Assembly (NCBI RefSeq): GCF_037038585.1
Contig: NC_092523.1
Location: forward strand, 30,509,501 to 30,573,500
DNA from: Patagioenas fasciata
Lineage: Eukaryota; Chordata; Aves; Columbiformes; Columbidae
Length of the DNA stretch: 64,000 nucleotides
Direction: 5' to 3'
Below, in pieces: positions 11,701-26,700 of this stretch. The translations under genes and the position numbers were made by a program. The notes below the pieces were generated by a model. The model made no database searches. It saw only the letters and a program-made list of their open reading frames with translations, and was not told where the DNA came from. Numbering within the stretch: the first letter of the stretch is position 1; every line of letters begins with the position of its first letter.

Positions 11701-14700
11701 AGCCAACCCGGAGCTCGGTGTTAACTACACAGTCTTGCCCTGTCAGATATCTTCCCATGGCTCCATCACCCTTTTTTAGAAGCCCTTTCAGTATTAACGG
11801 AGTGCGAATCAAAACACTCCATTAAGAAAAAACCTGCCAGATTTTTAAGACACATCGAATGGGAACTAAGCACTTCTACAAGTCCCAGTACATTTATACA
11901 TGCAGCTGTAGGCAACTAGCTGACAGCAGAAATCAGGCCTTAAATGATTTGCACCAGTTTTAAAGGAAAACTGGAAACAAACCTAGAAAGAATTCAACTC
12001 CTTGCTCTACTCACAATCTAAAACAGTCATCCATCCCATGGTAAAACTTCCAGCAGAAAGTGGGAGGCCAGTGGAACTCCCCCAGTCCCCTACTGTGCTA
12101 CAGCAATCAAGACAAAGTAAACAAACTTCGTCTTCCCCACAGATCTAATGCCCTAGCATTCTATTAAGAAACAGCCTGCTACTGAAAAGTGCAATTTTTT
12201 GAAACTGTCTAAAAGTCAAAGCTTTTACTACGCACTGACACAAACCAGACCATATTCATACTGGCTCTCCTAGCCAGCTTAAAAAGTGAATAATCCTACT
12301 TGAGGTTTCTCTCCCTCCCGCACACCAATTCAGTTTGAAGAATTATCATCCCCCAAAACTGCCTTAACATTGCTCCTAACGCTGACTTGCTGAGTGGGCT
12401 GTTTTTCAATGATGCCTCAGGCTGCACAAACAAACATACAGCTATGAAGTGTGGCAATCACTGGTCTAAGTCTTGTACAAATACTTCCCTTGCCTATAAC
12501 TGTTTTGGGAAGTAATGGGAACAGCACGTGTGTGCTTGAATGGCCACAACTTCTGTTGCTCCTTAACTGAGTGCGATGCAGATACTACCGAGCCACTCGG
12601 AAGGAGGGGACCTCACTGGGGCCACCCCAAGTCCCAGTGCTTCTGATCTCACCTGCTGGACCGTGTCAGTGATGCGCCCACCCCGGAGTCCCTCCTGTCC
12701 TGCATCCCCGCAGGCTCTTCCGTTTCGTTCAGCGAATTCCCCGTACTGTCAAGGTCACTTGGTGTGGTTCGATCGTTATCTACATCAAGGTGGATCTGTT
12801 TTGGAGAGGAAGGACATGGGGAGATGGAGTCGAGCGCTGAGTCAGAGTCCCCTTCATCTGAGAACTTCTCTGACCACTGGTTTACTATTCTCTGCATCCC
12901 TTTGACATGGTACAGAATGTCGTCTAGTTCTGGGAATATGTCTTCGTTTTCGAGGTCGGCCAGGTCACTTGTACTTGAATAGAGGATTGAGCCTGGCACG
13001 TTGTCATAAATACTCAGGCGGCTGCTCACTGAGCTGGAGGAGTTGCGCCTTTTCCCCATGCCCAGCTCTTTGCAGCTATCGCCACTGTTTTCCCTCCTCA
13101 GGGCAAGATGGCCATGTCCATGGAAACTCCCTGTCCTCCAGTTCACAGAGGCATTGCTTTCTGTTGGCGAGAAGTTGCCATTAGAGAGTGCTTTTGGAAA
13201 AGTGCCAGGCTTATGATCTTCAGGGATAAAAAACACGGTGTCTTCTGCAAAGCTCCCCCGGTTCTTGAAGTTCTGCTCCATGACGTCACTGAACGTTGAC
13301 TGGTTGAAGGGGTCGAAGCCTTCCAGGTACATACCCACCCGTTTATTGTAGGCACTGAGGCTGCGCGTTCGCGTGATGGGACTGGGTGTGCTGACAGCAC
13401 TGCTGGTCTCTGACTGACTGCTGCTGCTGCTGGTCTGGGTGGAATTGGAGACGCTCCTCTTTCGTACCATGGGGAGGCTGATGTGATTGCCATTGAGGGC
13501 AGAAATCTCCACACAATTAAGTTGTTTCAATTTATCTTCATCCATGCCCTCCTGCAGGATGGGCCCGCTAATAATAAGGCCGAGCTTTGAAGTGGCTTTG
13601 CTCTTGCCATGGTGAGAGCTCTTGATTTTCAGGCTCTCCATTCTCTTGAGCAGGCTCTTTGTTTTGGACTTGGCGTTCTTCTCATTGGCTTTCGTGTTGA
13701 AGCTGAAGCTATTCAGCTCCCTGGGTGAGGGAAGGCTGCTGAATGAGTCATCATTTGCTACGAAATTGCTCGACGAACAAACGCTCACGACCGAGTTTGT
13801 CCTGGTGGTAGATGCCTCGCTCTGCAGGGTTGGTTGGTGGCTGCTGGTGCTGCTGATGCTCAGAATAGAAGCCACCTCCTGGCGCTCACTGAGGTCTGTT
13901 AGCACACTCTCATGGCTTGCTGCATTAGTGAGGTGAGGAGCTTCTGAGGAGGTGGTATTCAAATCTGGTTTTGGTGGGAACACGTCAAACTCTTCAAGCC
14001 TTGACCACCTCTTGCTGTCCCTCTGAAAAGTCCATTTGCCACTTATTGCACAAGGTTCATCTTCATCCGAATCTTCACTCTGCAAAGAAGAAGAACCCTG
14101 AAAGTACTGCTTGCAAACTGCCCAAAGAGCAAAGGCGGCTGCATTTAAATACAATACCCACTGATCTGCATTAAGCACGACCTTGTTCTCACTGAATTTA
14201 AAGTGAAAACAGTATTTTACTTCAGGGAGAGGAAGATTAGGCCATAAAGCCCATCACAGGAAAAGATAACATGGGACAGGCAATATATTTTAACAGTTTT
14301 AAAATACAAAAGATACATGCTTTGTAAAAAGAAACAAACAACACAATCTGCTTTAAATTGCTCTTTTCTAAAACCCCTAGTATCCGTAGACTTTTAATTA
14401 ATTGGTCACAGTGGATAGCCCTTAGATCAATGGAAATTCTTGGCATGCATATAATTTTAAACTGGAGTCAGTCAGGGGCTGGGGTCCCTCTGGACTCTCT
14501 CCATAGCTATACTCTGTTGATAGTGCTTGTGTGTTTATACTCCTCTTTGCAATTACGAGATGTTTCTCATACATTCTGAATTGTAGCAGCTTAATTCCTT
14601 ACCCGTTCGGGAAGTCTGAAGGGTCTCCTTGCTGTGACTAATGAGATAGCAAAAGAAGCTCATGTACTGCAAGAGTGTGACGCCTCCAGGCTCTTACCTG

Positions 14701-17700
14701 GTCCACTCTTCCTCCCACAGGCTAGCAGCTAACATTTTAAGAATGTCCTGTGAAGTATCTACTTCAGTCTCGCTTCAGGCAAACTTTAACACTTACAGAT
14801 AGCGAGCCACAAGCACTCACTGACAGTACAGCACGTAAGTAAATTGTAAATAACATCTCTACTGATGATGTTTGATGTATGAGTAATGCCTGAGGGCATG
14901 ATTACACATACATCACTTACGCCTACAATCTTTTCATCTAAATACTGGAAAGGGAATGATCCTGGGACTGACATATTTGGTCTTCCAAATATCTGGAAAA
15001 TGTCATGTTGGAAGAATAAAACCAATGAAGATATTTTAATACGACACCATGAAACCACAAAATAACCTTTGGTGTTCAGAGTAGGAAACACTAATTGCCA
15101 CCCAGCTTCATGAGTTTCACTTAATCTGTTTAGATGGCTTTAATTTCAAAACAAACACACATGCATGCCCCAAACTGTAACTATTTGTGTGCCAGGAACA
15201 CAAACATTTATACTCTGAAAAACAAGTAAATTATTCATATTTCAAGTATTTCATTTAAGTATATTTTAGCTCCTGTTCCTCTCCTAGTTTTTGTTTGTTT
15301 GGTTGTTTGGTTGTTTTTTTATATCACATTTCATCATCTCAGGAAAATAAGTGAAACATCGTATTTATTTTTTATAACTAAATACACATGAGAGACAGCG
15401 CATGCATAATTTCTTTGCTTCCCAACTATTACAAACAACTTTTGTCCACAACTCAGATGAAAACCCGAGGACTGGCTTGCTCATTTTCGTTTTCAGGAGG
15501 AAAAATGTCACCTGAAACTGCCAATGGATAATAATGATGGTCGGTGGTGAATGTGGTTGGACTGGAAAAAAAGGAGCACTAACGTGATTTGAATTTGCAA
15601 AGATGTCAATTCAAATATAAGGAAACATTTGTTTCTGTCAGCACAATTTTCCCCCAGCGTTAAAAAGCTTTAAAGGCTAAGTACTGATTTTAATGAAATG
15701 AACAATACAAGGGAACAGGATCTAAGTCCATCTGTCGGAACATGGGTGGTGAATGAAAATCAGGAAAGGCTGAAACAAAAGGTAACCTCCAGATTCCAGA
15801 AGATCTGGGGTTTGGACCTGACATCGGGTCTGGTCCAACCTCTAACAGCAATACTGATCATTCCAGTCTTAACAAGGTTCAGGAACAAGGAGGAGAGATC
15901 TTCTGGCGGTCATAAATGACAATCCAGCTGTCTACTACTTTTAAAGAGTTCCTGTGAATGCTGCCTCAGAGTGTTATCTTCTGGAGCTTGGATGCTGTTT
16001 CCAACATACCACAAACAGATAGGGAAAGAGGGGATTAATTCCCGGTAAACAACCTCAGAGCCTTTGTATGCATTCTTGTTAAGGGTAGGGCAGCATTGCA
16101 TTGCCTCGGCTCAGTCATCTTTATCTGCAGTTGTCATATCCCAGGGGACAGTATCAACTGCTGATCCCTCCTAGGACACACACATAGTTTTAAGATGGCT
16201 ATTGAGTGGTACCTTCCTAGCAAAGCCCAGCAACTCAGCTTTCTGCCAGTACTACCTTACTGGAATTATGGCCGGTGCTCTCATTTCACACCACTCTCCA
16301 CAGGGATCCTGAAGATTCAGGAAACACTTTAAATTCCTGCTGAGCTCCCTGGAAACATGCAAGCATTCTAAAAACGTAGCTGATGTATTCTGTAAATATA
16401 TTGCTTTAATTTTGAGCTACGTAATTAAAAAACAAGGAAACAATGTGCCCAATCGTACAAAGGATTGACTCTTTCCTTTGTAGGTCAAGCCAAGTCTAAC
16501 TGATCCTGTACACATCATAATAAAATAATACAAGTCTAATGTGATGGTGAAGAACCAAAACTGCGAAGGTGACACCAAAGACCACTTTCGAACATTCAGG
16601 TCAGATCACAGTGGCTGATGAGGATCTCCTCCTTCAAGTCTACTCTTTATAATCCTGTCAGAGCTCAGGCAATAGGCTGCAACATGAAAAACCTCACCAG
16701 CAGGCAGCAAAGCCCAGTGCCTTTCAGACCGGGAGCAGCATCCCAGGGAAGAGTTTGCTAGATGAATAAGCTTTATGCACAGCCAAGCCCTGCAGTTTTC
16801 ACTCAACAAGAACACAAAATGAATCATAAGCAGAGTTTTGACTGTGCGTCCTTGCCAGGTTCTACTCAGGTGTTATCTTAGACTGCAACTAAGCAATCTG
16901 CTATATGTTGGGGTTTTTTTCTTTTTCTTTTCAGTTTTATTAACGTACAATGCTGTAACAGAACATGCTAAATGAACTTACCCTTTTCCTGTGGGGACTA
17001 ATTTCTAGCTTCATCACTGCACATTTGTTTAAAGTATTTAAGCGCCTGCAAAGCAAAGGAAACCATATTAAGAGAACACACCAGTGTTTTGACAGAGGCT
17101 ATTCCAGTTCAAAAGCTTTTGTGAAGGCTGTCCCCAACCTGCTTTGCATACAAATGGCCACAAACAGAGTTTCAATTAGAGCCCTAATTATACTTAACCA
17201 TTAACCCATTACATTTGGCAGTATTCTAACTTCAGAGGGAGGGATGGATGACTATTTGTCACAATTACCTGAATCAAAGGAAAGAGAAGTGAACGGAAAC
17301 TTTGACTGAGCAGTGCACTATGTCCAATGAATTGTAATAATTACATTTGTTGAAACAGCAGACATCCGAACTCTGAAACAATCAATCTCGACAGACTGAA
17401 AATAAGGGAAAAGGCTTCCTATTTGACACTGTGTACATGTGCCTGTGTGAAAAAAAAGCATGCTGCTTTAAAATTGTACTTTATAAGCTAAAATCTCCCA
17501 GAGGAAAACTTATTTTCCACTTATTAGGTGTCTGTTTGTGAACAATGATTATTTTCACCACAGTGTTAGGACAAGTCACCAGTTTAAAGTAAAAAAAAAC
17601 CAAAACAAAACAACAACAAACCACAAAAAAACCAAAGACCTCATTTTTCCTTCCTAAACTGAAAGTCTCTTTTATACATAAAAATGTTCTGAAGGACTAC

Positions 17701-20700
17701 AATTTAAACAAAACTGAACTGTTGAGCATCAATAGCTAACCAGTCACCTTGCGAAATGTGCTAGCAGTCTGCATGCACATCTTCAAGTACTGCATGAATG
17801 CATGTAAGCATCCCTCTATTCCCTGATGAGCTATTCATCTGGCAGGTATCTCTAAAACAAAAAAAGTTATCTTTCTTCTCCTCTCTCCCCCAGAAGCTCA
17901 ATGTGCAGTCTGAGTACAAACAGCTTAAAGCAGAGCAAAACTTGGCATTATTAACACACAGCTCTGCGGCAGTTTGAGTGCAGCTGAGTGCAGGCTGCCG
18001 TGATCTCCTGCCCTTTTCCCTGCCCTTGCCTCTCCCGAAACTGCACCAGGGACATGGCTCAGCTAAAATCTGCACTGATGAAGTATGGTTAGAGAAATAC
18101 ACTGGTGCCATGGCAGGGCAAAGGGCAGGAACAGGCTGCGTGCGATGCAGAAGGTAGGGGATCTGTAGCAGCAGCTTCATGGAAGTGATGGTTTGGTCTC
18201 TTGTGTTAAAACTCCCACTCATGAGTCTGTACTGTGGGTTAGATGAGGAGACTAACTGAGCTGAAAACTAATCTTTCAGTACTTTGTCAGGTTGAATTTC
18301 TCCCAGGTCAGTTCCTTGGCTTGTGTGAAGGGCAGTGTGTGCAGGGGGAAGACAGAGGAGCAGAGCCACCCCCTTCCTTCAGCCAGAGCGCAGCCCAAAT
18401 TCAACAGGAGCAAAAGTGAGCTTTAAAAAGCCTAATTCATGCTGAAGGAAGTTGTATAATTTTCACATAATTAATTTGAGCAAAGTGTAAAGAAGAGCCT
18501 GTATCAGCAGCTTTGAAGAACTGAAAAAAAATAAAGGAAATGCTGACTTGTCCTATTGCTTCAGATGAATCTTTTCAGATTCATGGAACTTGTAACTTGA
18601 ATCTAGAAAATGTGTGCACGGGAAGAATTACTAGTTTCCTCTCTTTCCCCTTGCCTTTTATGCACAGGATTGGTTGCAGATGGTATTTACACAGGGCTTG
18701 ATCCTGAGGCCATCAAAGAAAATGGAAAAGCTCCTACTGGTTCTTTTGCTGCAGTCGTGAAGTTAAAAAAAAAAGTCAGTTTGATCTATAATTAGACCCA
18801 GCCACAACACAGCAGAAAAGAAGAGAAACAGGAAGAATTGCCATGGGTCAAATAGTAGGGCAGTGGCAGCTTAGGAAAGTTATCCAGATCTCTCTATTTT
18901 CATCTTTGCTCTGACTTTAAAAGGCAGAAGGCTCAGTCCTGCCAGCTGCAGCTGGTGGGTACATGCACAAGTCCAGCAAATTTCAGAGGAACTGTATTTA
19001 CAGTGTGGGTGAAGGGTGAATGTCCCATCCATGTGCTACACAACAAAACTAGTATTTTCATTTTTAAAAGGCCACACAGCAGCAGAAAGCCACCTCCTTC
19101 TTTCTGCTATCAAAACATTCTCCTCTCAAACTCCTGGACCTCAAGACCAGGGAAATAAAACTGGTTTCAGTTCTATATTGTGCAATAATTTACAAATTTC
19201 ACAGTGTTGCAACCTTTGACTTATGCAGAGAGAAGTTATCACCAAATCCCTGTATCAGGCTTTATCTAGCTCCAGCCTGTCTGACCGCTAATAAAGGCAA
19301 TCTCTGATTTCACAAAGATTACATCCCCAGACTTTTCTCCTACTCAAATTAAAACCCTGAAATAGGTAGAAAAGAGTAGAGCAAAGACCTCGGTTTCCAC
19401 AGAGGGTGTTTTAGAAAAAAAAAATCTCACAGTACACACCTCACAAAAATGTGTATGGAGGCAAGATAAGGTAACCCCCAATGAGTGAGGTTAAATACAA
19501 TAGCAGTGAGGCAAATATAGGTTCTGTTACATGTTTGACATGACTTCATCACAAAACCAGTTTCCCTTTTAAAACCTAAATGCACTGCAGCGATTGCCTC
19601 AGGTCTGCAACTTTCATTACATACTTCACACATCCTGCTTTAACTTCTGCTCAAGTTCAGCAGTGCCCAGTTCCTTGAGCTACAGGACACTGAAAACACA
19701 GTACAATATGCAAAACTGCCTTCCAAACGCGTTATTGAGTCCACAAAGCTAAGCTAAGCTTTGCCAAGATGAGAGTTACCTATACAACTGTCACTAACCT
19801 TCACATATGCTTTGCAATATTTTTTAAACCATACAAGCACACATCCATTTTCTTCAGATCTTTTAATCAAATCAATACTTGCTAATGAACCGCAATTTTC
19901 TCTTCTGGTTCTGGACCTTTGGTAATTCCATTCCCAGCTATAAATTCAACTTATCATTTCCCTACTGACAGTCAGCAGGTCTGCCTCATTCTTCAGCTCT
20001 GTCTTATTCTGCCCAAACCTGTCTCAGCAACACCTTTGTGAGGACGAGATGGGAGATGGAGGGATGGGGCAGGACTGCTGTAGACAACAGTTACAGCTGC
20101 TTTCACCGTCTGGCTATTTCAGTCTCAATTTCTATAATGCCCCCTACCCCAGCCACTTTCTGGATGACTGTCTGGATGACAAGATAATATTCTTTCCCAT
20201 CATTTAGGTAAGTGCCCTTGAGTCACACCTCTATGCATCTTCACATCCAGATGGTATCTTGCTCCTGTGGAGCATTTCATCTCCAAGACATCACTTTTTC
20301 TCACTCTCCATGTATTTCTACCCATGCTCTCACTCTGGGTCTGCAAAACCCTCCTTCCTGATGGTGACCAACACAACAGGACCTGCTTCTCAGTCCCAGC
20401 CCCTGAGCAGCAATTACACTGGAAGCCTGAACCTGCTTCACCCAAAACATAAGGCACTGGAGCTTCTCTCAGAAATGTGCAAATGATGCATTTTTCCTGA
20501 TCTTCTTGTCAGAAACAGCCATACTAGTTTAGCCTTAACTTATTTTAAGAAAGGCATCCCAAACAAGACATTCAAATTTTGCAGTGTGAACAGCTAACTC
20601 CAGCTAATTTATAAATAAAAATATGGGCGTGTAACATGAAGTCTGTTAAATTTACATACCAGTCAGTTCTACATTGGCTGTAGCCCCTGGTAATTCATTC

Positions 20701-23700
20701 TGCCCTCATTAACAGGACAAAATTCTCACCCCATGTACCCGGGAAAAGTGCAGATTAGACATATATTTTTAACTACAATTTTCTATCTGAATAACTGTTA
20801 TGATCTAGCTTTTAACTTTAATGGATTAAAATTCTTAATTCTTTCTTACAGGGCAAATTCCAGCTCCATTATAGCTGTGACTAATTGATGATACAAGAGC
20901 TTTCTTGTCTCACTGCAGCGGACAGCCTCTGCGCTGGCTCCCGAGATTCATCTGTGTGTTCTGACCTGCAATGGAGACCAGCTCTCTACAAACCAAATGA
21001 TACAAGCAGTGAATGCTGCTCATGCCAATCCACTACAACTGATTTCTTGGATGAGAAGTCCTAACGGTAAAGGATTTAAGAAACCTCTTGTGTAGATAGT
21101 GTGGCAGTTTGCTAGCTATATGTAATGAGATTAAATAGGATCTCCATCATGGTTTGCTATGTATTTCATGCTTAGCAACCACCTTTAGGATAATCATGTT
21201 TTAGTACGTAGTTTCATCAGCACATTATGCAGCCAGTTATCCTCTAGAGATAAATTCCCAGTCACTAATCTGCATAAAGTCTCATGAAACCAAGGCCAGC
21301 AGTACTTTGCACAGTCACTACATGAAGCATCCTAGCTAATTAGGATCATTGCTCTTACATTTTTAAACCTACATTTCACGATAAGATCACTAAATGACAT
21401 TTCTTAACCATCTGTCTTCTCCTGTTACCAAGTGGCATATGCTATCTCCGTAATTCAAGTCTCAGCCCACCTTTCACTTAAAATTTTTCAAGAAAATCCT
21501 TAATGGGGTGGGTATTGATAGCTTTTCCATTTAGAGAGGAATTTGGCAAAACACTTACTAATAAGCTGTTTCTAATGTTACATTACTTTTCCTGCTTCTA
21601 TTAATGAGATTGTTAAGCAATAATAACCGATGTAAACTATAATTTAAAATTCTTCAAACTTAAAAATAAGTCTCCATCACTGTGATTTCTACAGTCTTTA
21701 TAAAAATTATTTCTTCACATACAGTAATTAGACCGAGATAGTTAGAATTGCTGGCAGAACACTGGTTCTTACACATGAAAGCAGATTCTCAGTCACCATC
21801 CACTGCATACAGTATTAATTTAGCTCTGTGCTGAAAATTCAAATAATTCCAAAAGTATTTTGATTTTCTGTCAAGAAACAGTGATAGAATTAAAGCTGTG
21901 AAGCAGCTCTAAGTCTTTGAGTGAGTAAAACCTTTTACTGTTTACACACTGACCACAGCATGAGTAAAAATAAACCCAGGCTTCAGGCTGCAATGCAGCA
22001 TTCCAAACATGTGCCTTCTCCATGTTTTTAAATGAGCTTTACAAAATTAAACAAAGAGGTGTGGAAAAAAAATACCTAAAGGGGGAAAAGTTGTGATAAT
22101 GCACTGATTTTATCTAACACAAATGGTAAAGGGCCAAATTCAGAGGGCAGATCTAGGTTAGCTGTAAAGAAGAAACTCTTCACCATGAGGGTGGTGAGGC
22201 ACTGGCACAGGCTGCCCAGAGAAGCTGTGGATGCCCCATCCCTGGAAGTGCTCAGGGCCAGGTTGGATGGGGCTTTGAGCAACCTGGTCAAGTGGAAGGT
22301 GTCCCTGCCCATGGCAGGGGGGTTGGAACTAGATGAGCTTTAAGGTCCCTTCCAACCCAAACCATTCTATGATTCTACAATTTTCTGATTAACTGAATTA
22401 CTGCAGTTTTATTCTGAGGTGGGATCTGAATGCTTCTGGACAATCATTAGCTTCACTTTTAAAGCAATCTTTGAAAAGATAATTCTGATACATATATCAT
22501 AGGTTTCAGAACGATATAGTTCAACCTTTAAAATCTTTGTCTCACACTATAGTAAGACCCATGGATTCTTATGCATATTACATAGAAAACAATTTGGAGA
22601 TGAAAGTGAAGAAGTTACTTCACAATTAGCACATTTATGGAAAAATTCCTTGTTTCACAAAATATCTATTTACCCACATCATTTTGGTTTGCTTCCCCTT
22701 ATTAGAAGGCTTACAATATAAGCTTCCATTCTTAGGACACAGATCTTTTTACTGTCCTCTGTGTTCAGAAAAAGTCCTAACTGCTTTTATTGATCACACT
22801 AGCAGCAAATCTCAAAGAGATATAGAGGGCATATTCTTGCTTGCACCAGTGAGAAACAATTTGCTACCTTCTTTTCCCATATAAATAATCCCAGGTTAAA
22901 AAGTATTCTCACAGATGAGCACTATGTCCAAAATACGCTGGTTTGACTGTATCTTGTTTTCCTGGCAAGGGAAGGCCACACTTCTGGGAACCAGCATTTA
23001 TTCACATCGCTGTACTTTCTGTTCAATGACTTCACAAAGTCCAGAGCACGCAAATAAGCACACCGATGCATCACATTCTAATATTGATGGAATAGGTGCC
23101 CTGCACTTGAGTAGGGCACATCTTGAGTGTAAATTTAACATTAATGAGATTTTTCCCCTCCTAATGACTGGGCAGCAGATCTGTTTTCTTAGTCTGAAAA
23201 TCTTGTAAAGATTCCAGTCCCTCTCTTTCCTTTCCAAGTATGGCAGTGATGGCATGAGAACACTATAAACTTAAAGCCTTTCTTAAAAGGGTTTTGTAAT
23301 TCATTAGAATTACTGACATTCAGAGTTGCAGACATTGTGCATGTAGTATTCAAAAGCATTCATTTTGAAGACAATTTGGAAAGCCGCCATACCGAAGAAG
23401 AGAGGCAGAAAACTGCACTTATTTCTAGGTAAAAGGAGATATGAAAAGTTAAGGCATTTTTTTTCCATTTAAGATTGTAGACTCATGCTAGAGGAGGTAA
23501 CTGATGGGGCCATTGCAATTGGTTTTATGATGAAATCCCTAATGCTGAAGCTGTACTTCTGTACGAGCATGCTGCAACAGACAGGCAAGTCTTGCTCCCT
23601 CTTTTTCTCCATCCATCCTTTCTTCTGCCCCTGCAGCTGGCTCTGGGGTCCTGTCCCATCCTTCCCACCTACTCTGAACTTTGTTATGCCTTTCCATGGG

Positions 23701-26700
23701 CTGATTTAATTTACCAACCCAGCAAAGAACTACCCAGACTTCTTTTTGTGGGGTAGGTTGAACTCGTTTGTGGAAGGAGTCCATAAAAAACAAAGATACA
23801 TAACAGGATCACGCCACTGAGGGCAGCCCAAGCTTTGCAAGCAGTGGTAAACTCTTATATTCACTCACATTCTCCCTTACAGCTAAAGCCACATTCACTT
23901 CGGTGATCACAGTGAGGACAGGGTGATGCACTGAGGTCAGTGTGAGGGTTTGTATACATAGCTTTTTGTTTTGTTTGTGTACATAGCTACTCACCAACCT
24001 AAGAAGGAGAGTAAGAGAGTGCACCAGCGTGGCTTTGCTAATACTGCTTCCAAAAAAATAACTCCTGTGAGCGAACTGATGCTACACTTGTGTGAACAGA
24101 TGGCTGTAGCCAGCACAGCTCTGCTTTCAAATACCTAACTAGTTTGGGAATTAGCAATGAAAGCAAATTAAGAAGAATAATAAAAAATACATCGATGTAA
24201 TACCTGTCACAAAGACTCCTTTGACTTTCCTCCTAAAATTTGTTACAAATAAGATCCCCAAACATCATTAAGCTCAATATATTATTCTAATGAAAACTGC
24301 ATACTGATAGTAGATAACAAAAAGGTCTCAAATAAATGGCTATTTAATAGTAGGTAACTCAGTTGAGGTTATGCTTTTCCCAGGTTATAGTTTCTATGAC
24401 ACAGGAAGAGTCTTGCTTCAAAATGTAGCGTGATTTTTTTCACCTACCTGCATAAGGCCTCAATAGCATCTCTGTCCAGGAAGTCATGTTCTCGCTTGAC
24501 TAGAGCAATGTCAACTGGAAAAAGTAGATCTATAGGAACAGAGACAGATGAGGAATCAAAATGACTCTCAATCCCATCAGTGAGTTATTCCAAAACAGCA
24601 ATCTACCTCCAGTTGAGCTCACCAAGATGCCAGCACATTAAAGAAAAAAGGTCAGTAAACCTCAAATATCTGGTAAAGAATGGAAAGCAGAATCTCCTTG
24701 GCTGTTAGTCAAGCTATTGAGAAGTTTGACACTGCTACAACATTAATGAGATATGGACTGAAATGAAAGCAAGCCAAGCTGTATGCAGCCCATACTGCCT
24801 CCTTTCCTTAGGAGATTATTTAGATAAACAACTGGGAGACTGAGGGGGAGGAAATAATGTTGGCAGAGAGCTGAAAATTTACTACAGCTCTGAAACAGCA
24901 ACCACATATATATTATTTACTGTCCTCCACAGATTCCTGACTGTCATGCAGGTCCTGATCTGGCATTCCTTGCACAGCCAAAACTCCCACCAAAGCCACT
25001 GAGTGTTCAGAGCACTCAGCAATACAAGGACAAATTACAAATATGCTGCTGCAGTTGCATGCAACTTCCCTGGTCCAAGCAATTGTCTACAAAATATCTT
25101 AATCTCCAGAGACTAGGAAAGAATGAACTGAAATGATGAAAAGAATAGGACTGGTGTTAGTTTGTGGAAAGGTAGTTAATATTCTGGGTTTTCTATACTA
25201 ACAGATAATCTTTCAAATGAACTATTTGTTCTAAGTTTGCCTGAGGAATAAACAAATTACAACATACTCTGCAAAATGTAATAAATTCTGTCTTTTCTAC
25301 AGAAAACCGCAGTTTTAGCAAAGCAACTGAAAAATGCTCACTGATTAATCTCCGTCTCAAACGTGTACTGCGTGAGACCACTTAATTTGTACTATATCCA
25401 GTTGATTCATAGGTCTCCCCTTCACTATTTTAAGTCCAAGGTGAACACATTCAACTGGTATTTTTCACCAGTTCTGATCTAAGTTTTTCCACTGAGGAAA
25501 TTAGTACCTTAGAGTACCCACAAGAAAACAGATGGGACAATTTAAGTGTGAGAGGCAACTTGGGAGAAGATGACAGTCAGAACGAGTCATTTTTTTAATG
25601 CTTAATTTATGCTGCTGCTTTGTTGTCGTTGTTGTTGCTGCTGCTGCTGGGAGGACTTGCAAAAGACAATGGTATATTGTTTTCATATAAGGACGGCTGT
25701 CTTTCAATGGGTATGGCTGGCCTTGCTCTCATCTCTTGCTCTCATCTCTAAGGTCCTTTTGATGTTAGATCAGATATGGTCCTACATTAGAAACTTTAAA
25801 TAAGTTTAGAGTCTTCAGGTAGGGCAATGGCAACCATAGGTAGGACATGTTTTCTAAATGCAAATAATTTTTTTTAGGACATTTACAGCTCAGCATACCA
25901 TGAAAGTCACAAGCCCATATATTCAGCTGGGAGTCTTAACCCCAGTTTTAACAAAGACTGGAAGTACAGTCCAAGCTCTTCATCCCAAGAAAATCTTGGC
26001 ATTTTCATTGGCACAAGAAGAAGGAAGAGAAATAATAAAAGGAAATTTCATTTCTGAACAGGCGAAGAAACTGAACAGGCAAAGAAAAGTTTAAACTGCT
26101 GCTTTTGAAAGTGCTATTATCATCTCATATTGCCAATGCAGCTGCAAATCAAAGCTCAACGAGATCATTTTTCAAGAAGGTCAGCTCAGCATTTGCTGTA
26201 ATTTCCAACGGTTATTCACTGGAAATAATGGACTTTCTATGCTCAGTCTTACAAGCAGCAGCTGGAGTTTGTTTTATAAAAAATAGGAGGCAGATAAGAC
26301 TACATAATAATTTCACTACGTTGCAAGTAATTTAAAGTGGTGTGTGGGAGAAATTCTGAACAATAATATACCTAAATAAAAAGGACCTCTAGGATCTCAT
26401 ACTTAAAACCCCCCACTTCTGTATGTTACTCTGCAGGAGAGAGTAAGAACTGCATGCCAAAACTGCAAGTTCCTAGTAGGTTGGAGAGCCAACGAAGACA
26501 ACAGTTTTGCTCAAGCAAAACCTCTGTAAAAGCAAACATGCAAAGTGAATCCATCCCACAAAAGGACAAAGATGGTGAGTGCAGGAGTCAGCTGTCTCTT
26601 TGAGGAGGTGCTACACAACTGCACAACAACGGCTTGTATGTTCTTTTTTCCCTTCATTGCGAGCCTCTGTCTAACACCAACTCAAACTGTTCTGAAAAAC

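Larger units (their letters stand above)
17046..24447 (-). other. DLC1 intron 3
   Basis: 7402 bp between SAM exons, GT-AG. Contains the A/C-rich tract (17590) and the CR1 fragment (22160-22378). Open frames such as that at 17761-18222 show no family resemblance. Confidence 0.92.

Noticed and set aside
11297-11812. Overlapping frames of 134 and 173 codons on both strands around DLC1 exon 6
   Set aside because: Shadows of exon 6 and GC-rich flanking intron; the frames do not match the DLC1 frame or any family I know.
12576-13936. Plus-strand frames within 12576-13936
   Set aside because: Antisense shadows of the large DLC1 exon 5.
14080-14178. Upstream in-frame extension of DLC1 exon 5 (33 codons with a hydrophobic stretch)
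   Set aside because: It begins at GTG, not ATG, and covers the pyrimidine tract and acceptor of exon 5; exons 2-4 join correctly at 14079.
17761-18222. 153-codon minus-strand frame in intron 3
   Set aside because: No recognisable domain, no conserved splice context, GTG/TTG-type starts possible; likely chance.
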